From NCBI RefSeq assembly GCF_004801285.1, contig NZ_SSNY01000012.1:1-64000 (forward strand): a stretch of DNA of 64,000 nt, in the 5' to 3' direction. Every line of letters starts with the position of its first letter. Position 1 is the stretch's first letter. The notes below the pieces were generated by a model, which was not told the origin of the DNA, searched no databases, and was given only the letters and a program-made list of their open reading frames with translations. Positions 1 through 8,510 of the stretch are shown here, piece after piece. Source of the stretch: Ollibium composti (GTDB taxonomy: Bacteria; Pseudomonadota; Alphaproteobacteria; Rhizobiales; Rhizobiaceae). The position numbers and the translations under genes are program-made.

Positions 1-105
1 GCCAAGCTCAAAGACTGGCGGCGCATCGCAACCCGCTACGACCGCTGCGCCCACACCTTCTTCTCGGCAATCTGCATCGCTGCCGCCGTCATCTTCTGGC
101 TATGA
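1..105 (+). CDS. IS5-family transposase, C-terminal fragment (5' end outside window)
   Basis: Frame 1 reads in from the window edge for 34 codons to TGA at 103-105. The peptide contains RRIATRYDRCAHTFFSAI and ends in a hydrophobic IFWL. This is the characteristic C-terminus of DDE transposases of the IS5 family (IS427/IS1031-like), in which the last catalytic glutamate lies a little upstream, outside the window. The stop codon is five bases from the presumed terminal inverted repeat, as is normal in these compact elements. Nothing in the visible part is damaged, so the element could be intact. Activity cannot be judged from the tail alone. Confidence 0.75.
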   Translation, partial: AKLKDWRRIATRYDRCAHTFFSAICIAAAVIFWL

Positions 106-122
106 TTAATGAGTCCTGAGCC
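1..122 (+). mobile_element. Right end of an IS5-family insertion sequence (partial)
   Basis: The window opens inside an insertion sequence. A transposase tail ends at 105 and is followed by GAGTCCTGAGCC (111-122), the mirror image of the GGCTCAGGACTC left ends I associate with rhizobial IS5-family (IS427-like) elements. TA at 123-124 could be one copy of a TA target duplication. The left end lies outside the window, so the boundary at 122 is inferred. Confidence 0.6.
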
Positions 123-145
123 TAGACAGCCGCTGATAGTGCCAA

Positions 146-180
146 CCCGTCGAAAGAACGCTTGCCGGTCCTTCGACGGG
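146..180. other. Perfect 9-bp inverted repeat in the IS-flanking intergenic region
   Basis: CCCGTCGAA (146-154) and TTCGACGGG (172-180) are perfect inverted copies separated by 17 bases. They could form a hairpin downstream of the IS or an operator for the reductase gene at 272. No T-run follows, so a simple intrinsic terminator is not well supported. Confidence 0.35.
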
Positions 181-271
181 GTCCGGTTTCACGGCGTAGG
201 TTGAATCGTTCTATCTTTTCGGTTCGGCCGCGTTTCGGTTGACAAGAAACCAACGACAGCGAGTATCCGAC

Positions 272-820
272 ATGAACATGCTTTCAGGCAGGCCGACGGT
301 CGTGCTCGCCATCTGCGGCAGCCTGCGCCGGCAGTCGTCCAATCTGGCGGCGCTGCAGGCGGCCTCGCTGCTGGCCCCGGAGCGGATGCGGATCACAATT
401 TTCGACGGCCTGCCGGCGCTTCCCTATTTCAATCCCGATCTCGACGGCGACGATCCGCCGGCGCCGGTCCGTTCGTTCCGCAACGCGGTCGGGCAGGCGG
501 ACGCGTTGCTCATCTGCAGCCCCGAATATGCGCGCGGCGTCGCCGGGGTGACGAAGAACGCCCTCGACTGGCTCGTCGGCAGCCTGGAATTTCCGGGCAA
601 ACCCGTCGCGGTCATCAACGCCTCGCAGCGCGCGACCCATGCGGACGCGGCGCTGCGGCTGACGCTGGAAACCATGTCCGCCAAGCTCGTCGAAGAGGCC
701 TCGATCACCTTGCCGCTGCTCGGCCGCAGCCTGGATGCCGCCGGCATCGCCGCCGACCCGGACATCGGGCCGCTGTTGAGGCGGGCGTTGGGCGCTCTGG
801 CGGCCGCCGCGCCGGCGTAG
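272..820 (+). CDS. NAD(P)H-dependent FMN reductase family protein
   Basis: The product is about 182 residues and fits the NADPH-dependent FMN reductase family, flavodoxin-fold enzymes that move electrons from NAD(P)H to FMN or, in some members, to quinones, chromate or azo compounds. The N-terminal GSLRRQSSN matches the FMN phosphate-binding loop (GSxRxxSxN), and SPEYARGVAGVTKNALDW matches the second flavin-contacting block. The ATG at 272 is preferred because an earlier in-frame TTG at 239 would add an unrelated charged stretch; ATG 278 is also possible. The ribosome site is weak. The gene stands alone between the IS and the TRAP genes, so its electron acceptor cannot be inferred from context. 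Confidence 0.8.
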   Translation: MNMLSGRPTVVLAICGSLRRQSSNLAALQAASLLAPERMRITIFDGLPALPYFNPDLDGDDPPAPVRSFRNAVGQADALLICSPEYARGVAGVTKNALDWLVGSLEFPGKPVAVINASQRATHADAALRLTLETMSAKLVEEASITLPLLGRSLDAAGIAADPDIGPLLRRALGALAAAAPA

Positions 821-847
821 TCGCCGCTGTGGATTGCCGCCCGAAGG

Positions 848-876
848 TTGACAATGCCTGGGCTGCTGAACATGGT
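848..876 (+). promoter_or_regulatory. Candidate sigma70-type promoter for the TAXI-TRAP genes
   Basis: A perfect TTGACA (848-853) is followed after 17 bases by CATGGT (871-876), a weak -10 match. It lies 24 bases upstream of the TAXI gene start, with the GGGAGG ribosome site between. Prediction by eye only. Confidence 0.35.
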
Positions 877-900
877 GCGAATCTTTGACTGGGAGGTAGT

Positions 901-1890
901 ATGACCATTTCGATCAACCGACGCAGCTTTTCCATCGGCGCAGGCGCTTTGGCGCTGGCCGCCGTGGGACTTTCGCCGGCACGCGCGCAGCAGGCCTTTT
1001 TCCGCATCGGCACCGGCGGTACGTCCGGCACCTACTATCCGGTGGGCGGCCTGATCGCCAACGCGATCTCGGCGACGGGACCGGCCGGGGTCGAGGGCCT
1101 CGTCGCCACCGCCACCTCTTCCAACGGCTCGGTCGCCAACATCAGCGCCATTTCGTCGGGCGCTTCCGAATCGGGCTTCACGCAGTCCGACGTCGCCTAC
1201 TGGGCGCATTCGGGCACCGGCCTCTATGACGGCAAGCCCAAGGTCGAGGACCTGCGCCTCATCGCGACGCTCTATCCCGAGACGATCCATCTGGTCGCGC
1301 GTGCCGACGCCGGCATCAAGACGGTGGCGGACCTGAAGGGCAAGCGCGTCTCCCTCGACGAGCCGGGCTCCGGCACCATCGTCGACGCGCGCCTCGTGCT
1401 CGGGGCCTACGGCCTGACGGAGAAGGACGTGAAGGCCGAATACCTGAAGCCCGGCCCCGCCGGCGAGCGGTTGAAGGACGGCGCCATGGACGCCTATTTC
1501 TTCGTCGGCGGCTACCCGACCGGCGCCATCGTCGAGCTCGCCAGCACCAACAACATCACGCTGGTGCCGATCACCGGGCCGGAAGCGGACAAGCTGCTTT
1601 CCGAGCAGAAGTTCTTCTCCACCGACACCGTGCCGGAAGGCACCTACAAGAACGTCGGCGAGACCAAGACCATCTCGGTCGCCGCCCAGTGGGTGACCAG
1701 CGCCAAGCAGACCGACGACCTGATCTACAAGATCGTCAAGTCGCTCTACAGCGACGAGACGCAGAAGGCGCTGCAGGCCGGCCACGCCAAGGGCAAGCTG
1801 ATCACACTCGCCAACGCGGTGACCAGCGCCGGCATTCCGTTCCATCCCGGCGCGGAGAAGTTCTACAAGGAAGTCGGCGCCCTGAAATAG
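901..1890 (+). CDS. TAXI-family TRAP transporter solute-binding protein
   Basis: This is a 329-residue periplasmic binding protein of the TAXI class, which delivers ligand to a TRAP secondary transporter. Residues 1 to about 29 form an export signal that begins with a twin-arginine-like NRRSFSIG and ends near ARAQQ. The mature protein starts with the family hallmark FRIGTGGTSGTYYPVGG, followed by the conserved ATSSNGSVANI region. GGGAGG lies just ahead of the ATG, which decides the start. A terminator-like hairpin separates it from the fused permease, as often seen when the binding protein must be made in excess. Known TAXI ligands are few (glutamate-type and other small acids), so the substrate is open. 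Confidence 0.93.
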   Translation: MTISINRRSFSIGAGALALAAVGLSPARAQQAFFRIGTGGTSGTYYPVGGLIANAISATGPAGVEGLVATATSSNGSVANISAISSGASESGFTQSDVAYWAHSGTGLYDGKPKVEDLRLIATLYPETIHLVARADAGIKTVADLKGKRVSLDEPGSGTIVDARLVLGAYGLTEKDVKAEYLKPGPAGERLKDGAMDAYFFVGGYPTGAIVELASTNNITLVPITGPEADKLLSEQKFFSTDTVPEGTYKNVGETKTISVAAQWVTSAKQTDDLIYKIVKSLYSDETQKALQAGHAKGKLITLANAVTSAGIPFHPGAEKFYKEVGALK

Positions 1891-1917
1891 GAGCCACTCG
1901 AACCGGCTGACAACGAC

Positions 1918-1947
1918 GAGGCGGAAGGCGTGCTTTCCGCCTCTTTT
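1918..1947 (+). terminator. Intercistronic hairpin with T-run between TAXI gene and TRAP permease
   Basis: GAGGCGGAA (1918-1926) pairs perfectly with TTCCGCCTC (1935-1943) across an 8-base loop and is followed by TTTT (1944-1947). It has the form of a leaky intrinsic terminator inside a transcription unit, which would reduce permease expression relative to the binding protein. Confidence 0.7.
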
Positions 1948-1976
1948 GTCCGAAAATCCCCGATACGGAACCGGCA

Positions 1977-4037
1977 ATGAGCGACGACGACGACAAGATC
2001 AGGCTTTCCGCCATGGAGTTCGACGAGGGCAAGGCTCGCGAACTGGAGGAGAAGTTCGATTCCGAAATCCGCTTCCGGTCGCTGATGCCGGCCGCCGGCT
2101 GGCTGGTCGGCTTCCTGCTGGTGGCGCTGTCGCTGTTCCACTACTACACCGCCGGCTTCGGCCTGCTGCAGGAGATGCTGCACCGGGGCATCCACCTGTC
2201 GATGGTGCTGGCGCTGGTCTTCCTCGTCTTCCCGCTGGTGAAGACGGGCTACGACCAGCCGGCGCAATCGAGCCTGCTCAGGCCGCTCGGCATACCGGTC
2301 TTCGACTGGCTGCTGGCGATCGCCGCCGTGGTGGCGGTCCTGCATGTGCCGATGATCCCGCTCGACGACCTCGCCTTCCGCGTCGGCAATCCGACGACGA
2401 CGGACGTCGTACTCGGCGTCACGCTCATCCTACTGCTGCTGGAAGCGACGCGGCGCTCGGTCGGCATTCCGCTGCCGATCATCGCGGTCGTCTTCATGGC
2501 CTATGCGCTGTTCGGGCAATATATGCCGAGCATCCTGGTGCATCCGGGCGCGTCGGTCTCGCAGCTCGTCGACCACCTCTACCTGACGACGCAGGGCATC
2601 TACGGCATCGCGCTCGGCGTCGTCGCTACCTATGTCTTCCACTTCGTGCTGTTCGGCGTCTTCGCCACCCGCATCGGGCTCGGCCAGCTCTTCCTCGACT
2701 GTGCCGCCTGGGTCGCCGGCCGCTACGCCGGCGGCCCCGCCAAGGTGTCGATCTTCGGCTCGGCGCTGTTCGGCATGATCTCTGGCTCGTCGGTCGCCAA
2801 CACCGTCACCGTCGGCTCGCTGACCATCCCGGCGATGATCCGCCTCGGCTACAAGAAGCACTTCGCCGCCGCAGTGGAGGCGGCGTCCTCGACCGGCGGG
2901 CAGGTGACGCCGCCGATCATGGGGGCGGCCGCCTTCCTGATGATCGAATTCCTCGAACTGCCCTATACGACGATCATCCTGGCGGCGATCGTGCCGGCTT
3001 TCATGCACTTCTTCGGCGTCTTCATGCAGGTGCATTTCGAGGCCAAGCGCACCGGCCTCAGAGGCTTGCGGCCGGACGAGATGCCCGATGTCGTGGAGGC
3101 GCTGAAACGCGACTGGCCGACGATCATCCCGCTCGTCGTCCTCATCGGCGTGCTGCTTTCCGGCTACACGCCCTACATGGCGGCCTTCTGGGGCATCACG
3201 CTGTGCATCGCCGTCGGCCTGCTCAACCCGCGCCGGCGCATGTCGGTCGCCGACATCGTGGTGTGCCTGCGCGACGGCGCCAAATACGCGCTGGCCGTGG
3301 GTGCCGCGGCCGCCACGGTCGGCATCGTCGTCGGCGTCGTGACGCTGACCGGCGTCGGCTTCAAGCTCTCCTACATCGTCACCTCGACGGCGGGCAACCT
3401 GTCGCTGCTGTTCGGCACCTTCATTCCCGAGGCGATCTTCTCGACGCAGGGGCTGACCTTGCTGTTCACGCTGATCATGACCGGCGTCGTCTGCATCCTG
3501 ATGGGCTGCGGCATCCCGACGACGGCCAACTACATCATCATGGTGACGATCGCCGCACCGGCGCTGGTCATGCTCGGCACCGAGCCGATCGTCGCGCACT
3601 TCTTCGTCTTCTATTACGGGTTGCTGGCCGACATCACGCCACCGGTGGCGCTGGCTGCCTATGCCGCCGCCGGCATGGCGGGGTCGGATCCGTTCAAGAC
3701 CGGCAACACCGCCTTCCGGCTCGGCCTCGGCAAGGCGCTGGTGCCGTTCGTCTTCGTCTTCTCGCCGTCGCTTCTGCTGGTGACGAAGGACTTCACCTGG
3801 CCGAACTTCTTCCTCGCCTTTGTCGGCTGCGTGCTCGGCATCACCTGCCTGGGCGCGGCCCTGTCGCGCTACCTTCTGGTGCGCACACGACCATGGGAGA
3901 ACGTGCTCCTCGTGCTCGCCGCCTTCCTTCTGGTGGCGCCCGAGCTCTATTCGTCGCTGCTCGGCGTGGTGCTGGTCATTCCGGTCCTGCTGCGGCACTG
4001 GAGCGCGCGTCACACCGACGAGGCGCAACCCGCCTGA
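1977..4037 (+). CDS. TRAP transporter permease, fused small and large (4TM-12TM) subunits
   Basis: The product has 686 residues, the size expected for the fused DctQ-DctM permease that works with TAXI binding proteins. A charged cytoplasmic N-terminus of about 40 residues precedes a first block of hydrophobic helices (the DctQ-like part), followed by the long TRAP large-subunit region. That region contains GSALFGMISGSSVANTVTVG and ASSTGGQVTPPIMGAAAF, both typical of the family. Transport is driven by an ion gradient, usually sodium, across the inner membrane. The gene follows its binding protein after a hairpin and ends seven bases before the convergent exoZ. The ATG at 1977 was chosen for the acidic MSDDDDK start; its ribosome site is not strong. 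Confidence 0.93.
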   Translation: MSDDDDKIRLSAMEFDEGKARELEEKFDSEIRFRSLMPAAGWLVGFLLVALSLFHYYTAGFGLLQEMLHRGIHLSMVLALVFLVFPLVKTGYDQPAQSSLLRPLGIPVFDWLLAIAAVVAVLHVPMIPLDDLAFRVGNPTTTDVVLGVTLILLLLEATRRSVGIPLPIIAVVFMAYALFGQYMPSILVHPGASVSQLVDHLYLTTQGIYGIALGVVATYVFHFVLFGVFATRIGLGQLFLDCAAWVAGRYAGGPAKVSIFGSALFGMISGSSVANTVTVGSLTIPAMIRLGYKKHFAAAVEAASSTGGQVTPPIMGAAAFLMIEFLELPYTTIILAAIVPAFMHFFGVFMQVHFEAKRTGLRGLRPDEMPDVVEALKRDWPTIIPLVVLIGVLLSGYTPYMAAFWGITLCIAVGLLNPRRRMSVADIVVCLRDGAKYALAVGAAAATVGIVVGVVTLTGVGFKLSYIVTSTAGNLSLLFGTFIPEAIFSTQGLTLLFTLIMTGVVCILMGCGIPTTANYIIMVTIAAPALVMLGTEPIVAHFFVFYYGLLADITPPVALAAYAAAGMAGSDPFKTGNTAFRLGLGKALVPFVFVFSPSLLLVTKDFTWPNFFLAFVGCVLGITCLGAALSRYLLVRTRPWENVLLVLAAFLLVAPELYSSLLGVVLVIPVLLRHWSARHTDEAQPA

Positions 4038-4044
4038 AGCGCGC

Positions 4045-5049
4045 TCACGCCATGGAATGCGCGCCGCTTCGCCGGCGCCGCCGGTTTTTCAGGAACGCGG
4101 CGATCGGTTTTTCGAGGATTTCGTGGACGGCCGCGCCGATGGCGACGCCGGCGACAATCGCGGCGATCAAGACGACCGGCCCCGGCAGGGAAAGCAGGGA
4201 ACCGGCCTTGGCCACCACCGAGATCGCCATAGTGTGCCACAGGTAGGTGGAATAAGAGCTGTCGCCGAGATAGGTGGCGAGCGGCAGGCGGGGCACCGCC
4301 GCGTGCCTTTCGAAGGCAAGGACACCCAGCACGAGCGCTGCCGCCAGCGGGCCGAGCACGAAGGGCGTGAAGCCGGCATAGGTGACGCCGACGAAGGCGA
4401 AGCCGACCAGGGCGACGGCGATCAGCGCGACGCCCGTTGCCGGCGAGGGGATCGCGCCCCTCAGCCAGGCCTCGCCGATGGCGATGCCGACGAGGAATTC
4501 CAGCAGCAGCGTGTCGGTCCAGGTCTTGAGGATCGGGGTTTCAGGGGCGAACAGCCATCCCGCTGCCACGAGCGCGAGAAACAGGCCCGCCAGCGCGGCG
4601 AGCCGCCGCCGTGCCTGCAGGAACAGGGCGGCCGCGAATAGCGCGTAGAAGAACATCTCGTAGTTAAGCGTCCAGCCCTGCACGAGAACCGGCCAGATAT
4701 CGCCGGTGCTCGGCGAGCGGCTGGCGAGGAAGGCAAGCGAGGACAGAACGTACCATGCGCTCAGGCGCAGGTTGGGGAACAGGCCGGCAAGCGCCCCCAC
4801 CACCATGACGCCGGTCGCGATCCAGTAGAGCGGCGCGATGCGCTCGATGCGGTCGCGCAGGAAGGCGGCGGGCGAGGGCGATCGCTCGCTGGCGATGACC
4901 CACATGATGAAGCCGCTGATGACGAAGAAGACGTCGACGCCAGCGGCGCCGATGGCGAAGTGCGTGCCCGAGCGTTCAGCCGCGTGGAAGACGACGACGC
5001 CGAGCGCCGCCACGGCGCGCAGGTACTGGATTCCGTGGAGCCGTTTCAT
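4045..5049 (-). CDS. exoZ: Exopolysaccharide O-acetyltransferase (acyltransferase-3 family), ExoZ-like
   Basis: This 334-residue integral membrane acyltransferase begins MKRLHGIQYLRAVAALGVVV, the N-terminal signature of acyltransferase-3 enzymes, with the functional histidine in the following FHAAE. About ten hydrophobic helices follow, and the tail is basic (KNRRRRRSG). In S. meliloti, ExoZ puts acetyl groups on succinoglycan repeat units. Here the gene sits next to exoQ in the same order (Z-Q-F-Y), which supports the name. Its ATG overlaps the exoQ stop by four bases (ATGA at 5046-5049), so translation is probably coupled. The same strand stays open far upstream in this frame, but that part is antisense-type reading through exoQ and is not coding. 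Confidence 0.85.
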   Translation of the reverse strand: MKRLHGIQYLRAVAALGVVVFHAAERSGTHFAIGAAGVDVFFVISGFIMWVIASERSPSPAAFLRDRIERIAPLYWIATGVMVVGALAGLFPNLRLSAWYVLSSLAFLASRSPSTGDIWPVLVQGWTLNYEMFFYALFAAALFLQARRRLAALAGLFLALVAAGWLFAPETPILKTWTDTLLLEFLVGIAIGEAWLRGAIPSPATGVALIAVALVGFAFVGVTYAGFTPFVLGPLAAALVLGVLAFERHAAVPRLPLATYLGDSSYSTYLWHTMAISVVAKAGSLLSLPGPVVLIAAIVAGVAIGAAVHEILEKPIAAFLKNRRRRRSGAHSMA

Positions 5050-6308
5050 GCCGCGTGACCGGGGCGCGACGACCTGCGGAGGGGGGCGTAGCGGGGCAAG
5101 GTGCGGGGCACCGCCAGCCGGCCGGCGGCGTAAAAAAGCAGGAAAGAGCCGACGACATAGGGATTGATGACGTCGACCTCGACGAAAGCGCGCACCAGGA
5201 ACATGGCGACGAGGCCGAACAGGACGAAGGACGCCTCGTTGCGGGCGTCGCCGAGGACCCGGCCGAGGTGCCCGGCGAAGGTGCGCAGCAACACCGTGGC
5301 GATGAGCGCGACGCCGGCGAGGCCCAATTCCACCCCCACTTCGATGAAGGTGTTGTGGAAATGGAAGCCGCTGCGCGAGCCGATGTAGAATTCCTCCCAC
5401 AGCCGCTCGGCCTCGGAGAAGCCCTGCACCCAATAGGCCTGGTAGCCGACGCCGAAGAAAGGCGCCTGCGCGGCCGCGGCCCAGCCCTGCGACCACAGAT
5501 AGGTGCGGCCTGTCAGCGTGGAATCCTTGCCGAAGGCGGCGAGCAGCAGGTCGAGACCGCCGAAGTTCAGCCCGGTAAAGACGACGCAAATGGCGAGCAC
5601 GATGCCTGCCGCCATGCTTACTTTCCTGACGCGCGGCGAAAACAGCAGCGCCAGCCTCAGCCAGATCTGGATGGCCAGCACCAGAGCGAGCGTGATGACC
5701 GAGGTCGCCGACTGCGATCTCGCCAGCAGCACGGCGGAGAGGCCGCCGCAGGCAAGGGCGACGATCCGCCAGAGGCCGCGTTCGCCGAGCACGACGAGCG
5801 CGGCGAAGGCGAAGTAAACGCCGAGCGAAGAAAACAGGCCGAGCTGGTTCTTCGAGGGGAAGGCGCCGACGAAGCTGTAGCTGCCGTCGAGCGGGTCGAG
5901 GTGGTACTGGCCGTGAACCAGCGAAAAGAACAGGACAAGCAGGGTGCCGAGGATCGCGCCGAGGGTCAGGGTCCTGACGCTGACGGTGCGGGCGGCGATC
6001 AGCGCGCAGACGACGTGGGAGGCGAACTGCACGGAGGCGCGCGCGGTGACGCCAGGCGCCGCCGACCAGAACGTCGACAGGCAGGCGAGCGCGGCGAAAG
6101 GCGCGATCCATGCGAGATCGGTCGAGGTGCCGAGCGCCTTGCGGTAGTCGACCAGCACCAGCGGCAGCCAAAGGGCGTAGTAGGCGAGGATCGAGACCTG
6201 GCCGAAGCGGATGGAGTAGGCGAACACGAAGATCGAGATCGCGACCGCGACCAGCCCGTACCAGAAATTATGGTCGGGATTCACAAGGCGTGCCTTGGCG
6301 ATCTTCAT
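5046..6308 (-). CDS. exoQ: Exopolysaccharide polymerase, O-antigen ligase/Wzy family, ExoQ-like
   Basis: The product has 420 residues and many hydrophobic helices. It carries the Wzy/O-antigen-ligase elements SKNQLGLFSSLG in the middle and, on the large periplasmic loop, STLTGRTYLWSQGW and FHFHNTFIEVGVELG with the histidines usual for this loop. In the succinoglycan pathway ExoQ joins the lipid-linked octasaccharide units into high-molecular-weight polymer together with ExoP and ExoT. Its position between exoZ and exoF is that of exoQ in S. meliloti. Expression is probably coupled to exoF upstream and exoZ downstream. A generic O-antigen ligase is the alternative, but context favours the polymerase. 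Confidence 0.87.
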   Translation of the reverse strand: MKIAKARLVNPDHNFWYGLVAVAISIFVFAYSIRFGQVSILAYYALWLPLVLVDYRKALGTSTDLAWIAPFAALACLSTFWSAAPGVTARASVQFASHVVCALIAARTVSVRTLTLGAILGTLLVLFFSLVHGQYHLDPLDGSYSFVGAFPSKNQLGLFSSLGVYFAFAALVVLGERGLWRIVALACGGLSAVLLARSQSATSVITLALVLAIQIWLRLALLFSPRVRKVSMAAGIVLAICVVFTGLNFGGLDLLLAAFGKDSTLTGRTYLWSQGWAAAAQAPFFGVGYQAYWVQGFSEAERLWEEFYIGSRSGFHFHNTFIEVGVELGLAGVALIATVLLRTFAGHLGRVLGDARNEASFVLFGLVAMFLVRAFVEVDVINPYVVGSFLLFYAAGRLAVPRTLPRYAPLRRSSRPGHAA

Positions 6309-6357
6309 TGGCTCTGTCCGCAGTTGCGGCTGTTCCGGGACGTCGTTCTGACCTCGC

Positions 6358-7635
6358 TCAATTGGAATTCGCGGCCGGCTGGGCGATCTCCACCTTGACG
6401 ACGTCTCCCGGCAGGACCGGCGTGTTCTCGTCCGCCGCGATCACGCCCGCCTTGCCGTCGCCGGCGGTGCGCACGATGGAAAAGCTCATCTGCGGCGGGT
6501 TGCGGCCGCCGGCGTTGCGCGCGGCGTCCGGCGCCCGCTCCAGGGCTTCCACCATCAGGCCGGAATACATGCCAATCTTCAGGTTCATGGTGTCGAGGTC
6601 GGCTTCCGTCTGCTGGCGGTCCTGGGCGATCTCGGTGTCGCGGTCGTTCTGCAGGCTGATCGCGTCCTGCGTCGCCTTGGCGATGTCCTGCTTGGCCCGC
6701 AATATGGCGGTGTCCATGTCGAGCAGCTTGCTTTCGAGCTCCGCGATGGTCTGTTCGAGGGTCAGCACGCGCTGGTTGACCACCAGCCCCTTGCCGGCAA
6801 GGTTGTCGATGCCCTTCAGTTCCTCGCGCGCCAGATCGGTCTGGCGGGTCTGCGTGGTTATTTTCTTCTCAAGCGATTCGATCTCGCTCTGCAGCAGGGC
6901 CTTGAGGTTGTCGAGGCTTTCGAGTTGCAGGCGCAGCCGCTTCTGCCGCGCCTGCATCAGGCTGGTTTCGTCGGCCATCAGCTTCTTTCCGGCCGCCGTC
7001 TTGCCGAGTTCCGGCGGGAAGTCGATCTGCGGCTTGTTGGCGGCCTCGGCTTCCAGCCTTGCCTTCCTCGCCAGAAGGCCGTCGCGCTGGGCCGCCATCA
7101 CGTCGTAATTGCCTTGCGCGGTGATGAAATCGCGCGCGCCGCCCTGGCCGTTCTCCGATCGGCGAAGGCCGCCGGCGATGCTGAGCGCCTTCAGCACGGT
7201 CAGTTGCGGATCGTAGGGATAGCGGCCGGGTGTCTGCACGTCGCCCGACACGAAGATCGGGCGGAATTCCGCCAGTTCCACGGAGGCCTCCGGCCGGTCG
7301 GGAAGGCCCAGCTTCTGCTGCAGGCCGTCGCCGATGGCGGTCGCGACCTCGGCCGTGGTCTTGCCCGTCACCGGCAGTTCGCCGACGAAGGGGACCGATA
7401 TGGTGCCGGCCGGCCCGACGCTGTAGTCGCCGCTGACGGCCGACCAGTCGCGGAAGGCACCTTCGGCACTCTGCCATTCGGCGACCCTGACGCGCAGCTT
7501 GTCCATCGTGCCCAGCCGGTATTCGTCCGTCGTGGCGGACAGCGCTTGCAGCGGTGCCGCCGCCAGCAGGACGGCGACGGCGAAAAGGATGCGGGCTCTT
7601 TGCGGTATCAGGGTCAAATCCTTTGCTTTCTTCAC
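6358..7635 (-). CDS. exoF: Polysaccharide biosynthesis/export protein ExoF
   Basis: The 425-residue product starts with a signal peptide (cleavage near QALSA), then a polysaccharide-export domain at about residues 35-110 (YRLGTMDKLRVRV) and an SLBB-like segment with IFVSGDVQTPGRYPYDP. A long charged coiled-coil follows at about 190-350, and a short C-terminal part ends the protein. This architecture and length match ExoF, the periplasmic or outer-membrane export partner in succinoglycan synthesis. It lies between exoY and exoQ as in S. meliloti. The coiled-coil fits a periplasm-spanning role, but whether it forms a Wza-like channel cannot be told from sequence. Confidence 0.92.
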   Translation of the reverse strand: MKKAKDLTLIPQRARILFAVAVLLAAAPLQALSATTDEYRLGTMDKLRVRVAEWQSAEGAFRDWSAVSGDYSVGPAGTISVPFVGELPVTGKTTAEVATAIGDGLQQKLGLPDRPEASVELAEFRPIFVSGDVQTPGRYPYDPQLTVLKALSIAGGLRRSENGQGGARDFITAQGNYDVMAAQRDGLLARKARLEAEAANKPQIDFPPELGKTAAGKKLMADETSLMQARQKRLRLQLESLDNLKALLQSEIESLEKKITTQTRQTDLAREELKGIDNLAGKGLVVNQRVLTLEQTIAELESKLLDMDTAILRAKQDIAKATQDAISLQNDRDTEIAQDRQQTEADLDTMNLKIGMYSGLMVEALERAPDAARNAGGRNPPQMSFSIVRTAGDGKAGVIAADENTPVLPGDVVKVEIAQPAANSN

Positions 7636-7687
7636 TGCGGATGCTTTTCACCGCAGATAGGGCCGTGGGGCAGCGGCGCGGCCAGGC

Positions 7688-8365
7688 TCAGTAGCTGCCG
7701 CGCGAGGAGAACACCGCCGGCACGGTCCAGATCAGGATCTTCAGGTCGAAGACGAACGACCAGTTCTCGACATAGTGCCTGTCGAAGGCGACGCGGGTGC
7801 CATAGGAGACGTCGTTGCGGCCGCTCACCTGCCAGAGCCCGGTCAGGCCGGGCCGCGATTGCAGGTAGAAGCTGGCGGACGTGCCATAAAGCGCAAGCTC
7901 GTCGTCGACGACAGGGCGCGGGCCGACGAAGCTCATCTCGCCGCGCAGGATGTTGAAGATCTGCGGCAGTTCGTCGAGGCTGAGCTTGCGCAGCACCGCA
8001 CCGATCCGCGTGACACGGGGATCGTCCTGCAGTTTGCGCGTGGCGTTCCATTCCTCGCGGTCCTGCGGATTGGTGGCGAAATGCGCGGCCAGCACGGCGT
8101 CTCCGTCCTCGACCATGGTGCGGAACTTGAGGCAGCGGAAAACCTTGCCGTTGCGGCCGATTCGTGGGTGTCCGTAAAACACCCTGCCGCCGTCGGAAAA
8201 CTTCACCAGGGCGACCAGCATGAGGAAAAGCGGGCTGAAGACGACGAGACCGGCAACGGCGGCCGATACGTCGAAAGCGCGCTTGAAGGCGCCGCCTATC
8301 GGCGGCGTGCCCTCCCTGTCGGAATATGAGTCGGAAGATCTTTCCGCCAGTTCAGTCTGTGACAT
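7688..8365 (-). CDS. exoY: Undecaprenyl-phosphate galactose phosphotransferase ExoY (priming enzyme)
   Basis: This 225-residue bacterial sugar transferase would start succinoglycan repeat-unit assembly by moving galactose-1-phosphate from UDP-galactose to undecaprenyl phosphate at the inner membrane. A polar N-terminus of about 25 residues precedes one membrane helix (VSAAVAGLVVFSPLFLMLV). The catalytic region contains KFRTMVEDGD, RKLSLDELPQIFNILRGEM and SFVGPRPV, all hallmarks of the family, and LQSRPGLTGLWQVSGR. Its length is essentially that of ExoY from S. meliloti. It heads the leftward exoY-F-Q-Z unit and has the AT-rich regulatory region directly upstream. Activity is expected to be restrained by ExoX. 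Confidence 0.94.
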   Translation of the reverse strand: MSQTELAERSSDSYSDREGTPPIGGAFKRAFDVSAAVAGLVVFSPLFLMLVALVKFSDGGRVFYGHPRIGRNGKVFRCLKFRTMVEDGDAVLAAHFATNPQDREEWNATRKLQDDPRVTRIGAVLRKLSLDELPQIFNILRGEMSFVGPRPVVDDELALYGTSASFYLQSRPGLTGLWQVSGRNDVSYGTRVAFDRHYVENWSFVFDLKILIWTVPAVFSSRGSY

Positions 8366-8483
8366 CCTTGCCGCTCCGCGATGTTGATCGTCAGATGCAA
8401 ATGCTGCGTTGCAACATGCTTGTTGATAGGGCGGGAGATATGACGTGGGTGCGATAAAAATAGGTCGGGCAAATCCATCTCAG

Positions 8484-8510
8484 ATCATAATTTGTGACAT
8501 GCAGTCACAA
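8484..8510 (-). promoter_or_regulatory. Candidate exoY promoter
   Basis: Read on the minus strand, TTGTGA (8510-8505) is followed after 15 bases by TATGAT (8489-8484). The spacing is shorter than ideal. The -35 element and most of the spacer coincide with the 8-bp dyad at 8491-8511, so a bound regulator there would block the promoter. Confidence 0.35.

Noticed and set aside
424-1977. Long open frame on the minus strand (over 500 codons) opposite the reductase and TAXI genes
   Set aside because: High-GC third-position bias produces long antisense frames. The peptide is low-complexity Arg/Gly/Asp-rich and the plus-strand genes are clear family members.
2430-4028. Long minus-strand open frame opposite the TRAP permease
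   Set aside because: Repetitive His/Asp/Glu/Arg composition mirrors the hydrophobic codons of the permease read in reverse; no domain.
5050-6171. Apparent N-terminal extension fused to the ExoZ-like acyltransferase
   Set aside because: The extension is an off-frame reading of exoQ. The acyltransferase starts at its conserved N-terminal motif, with an ATGA overlap.
8493-8509. Standard CRP binding site
   Set aside because: TGTGA and TCACA are separated by seven bases, not six, so it was reported as a dyad rather than as a CRP site.
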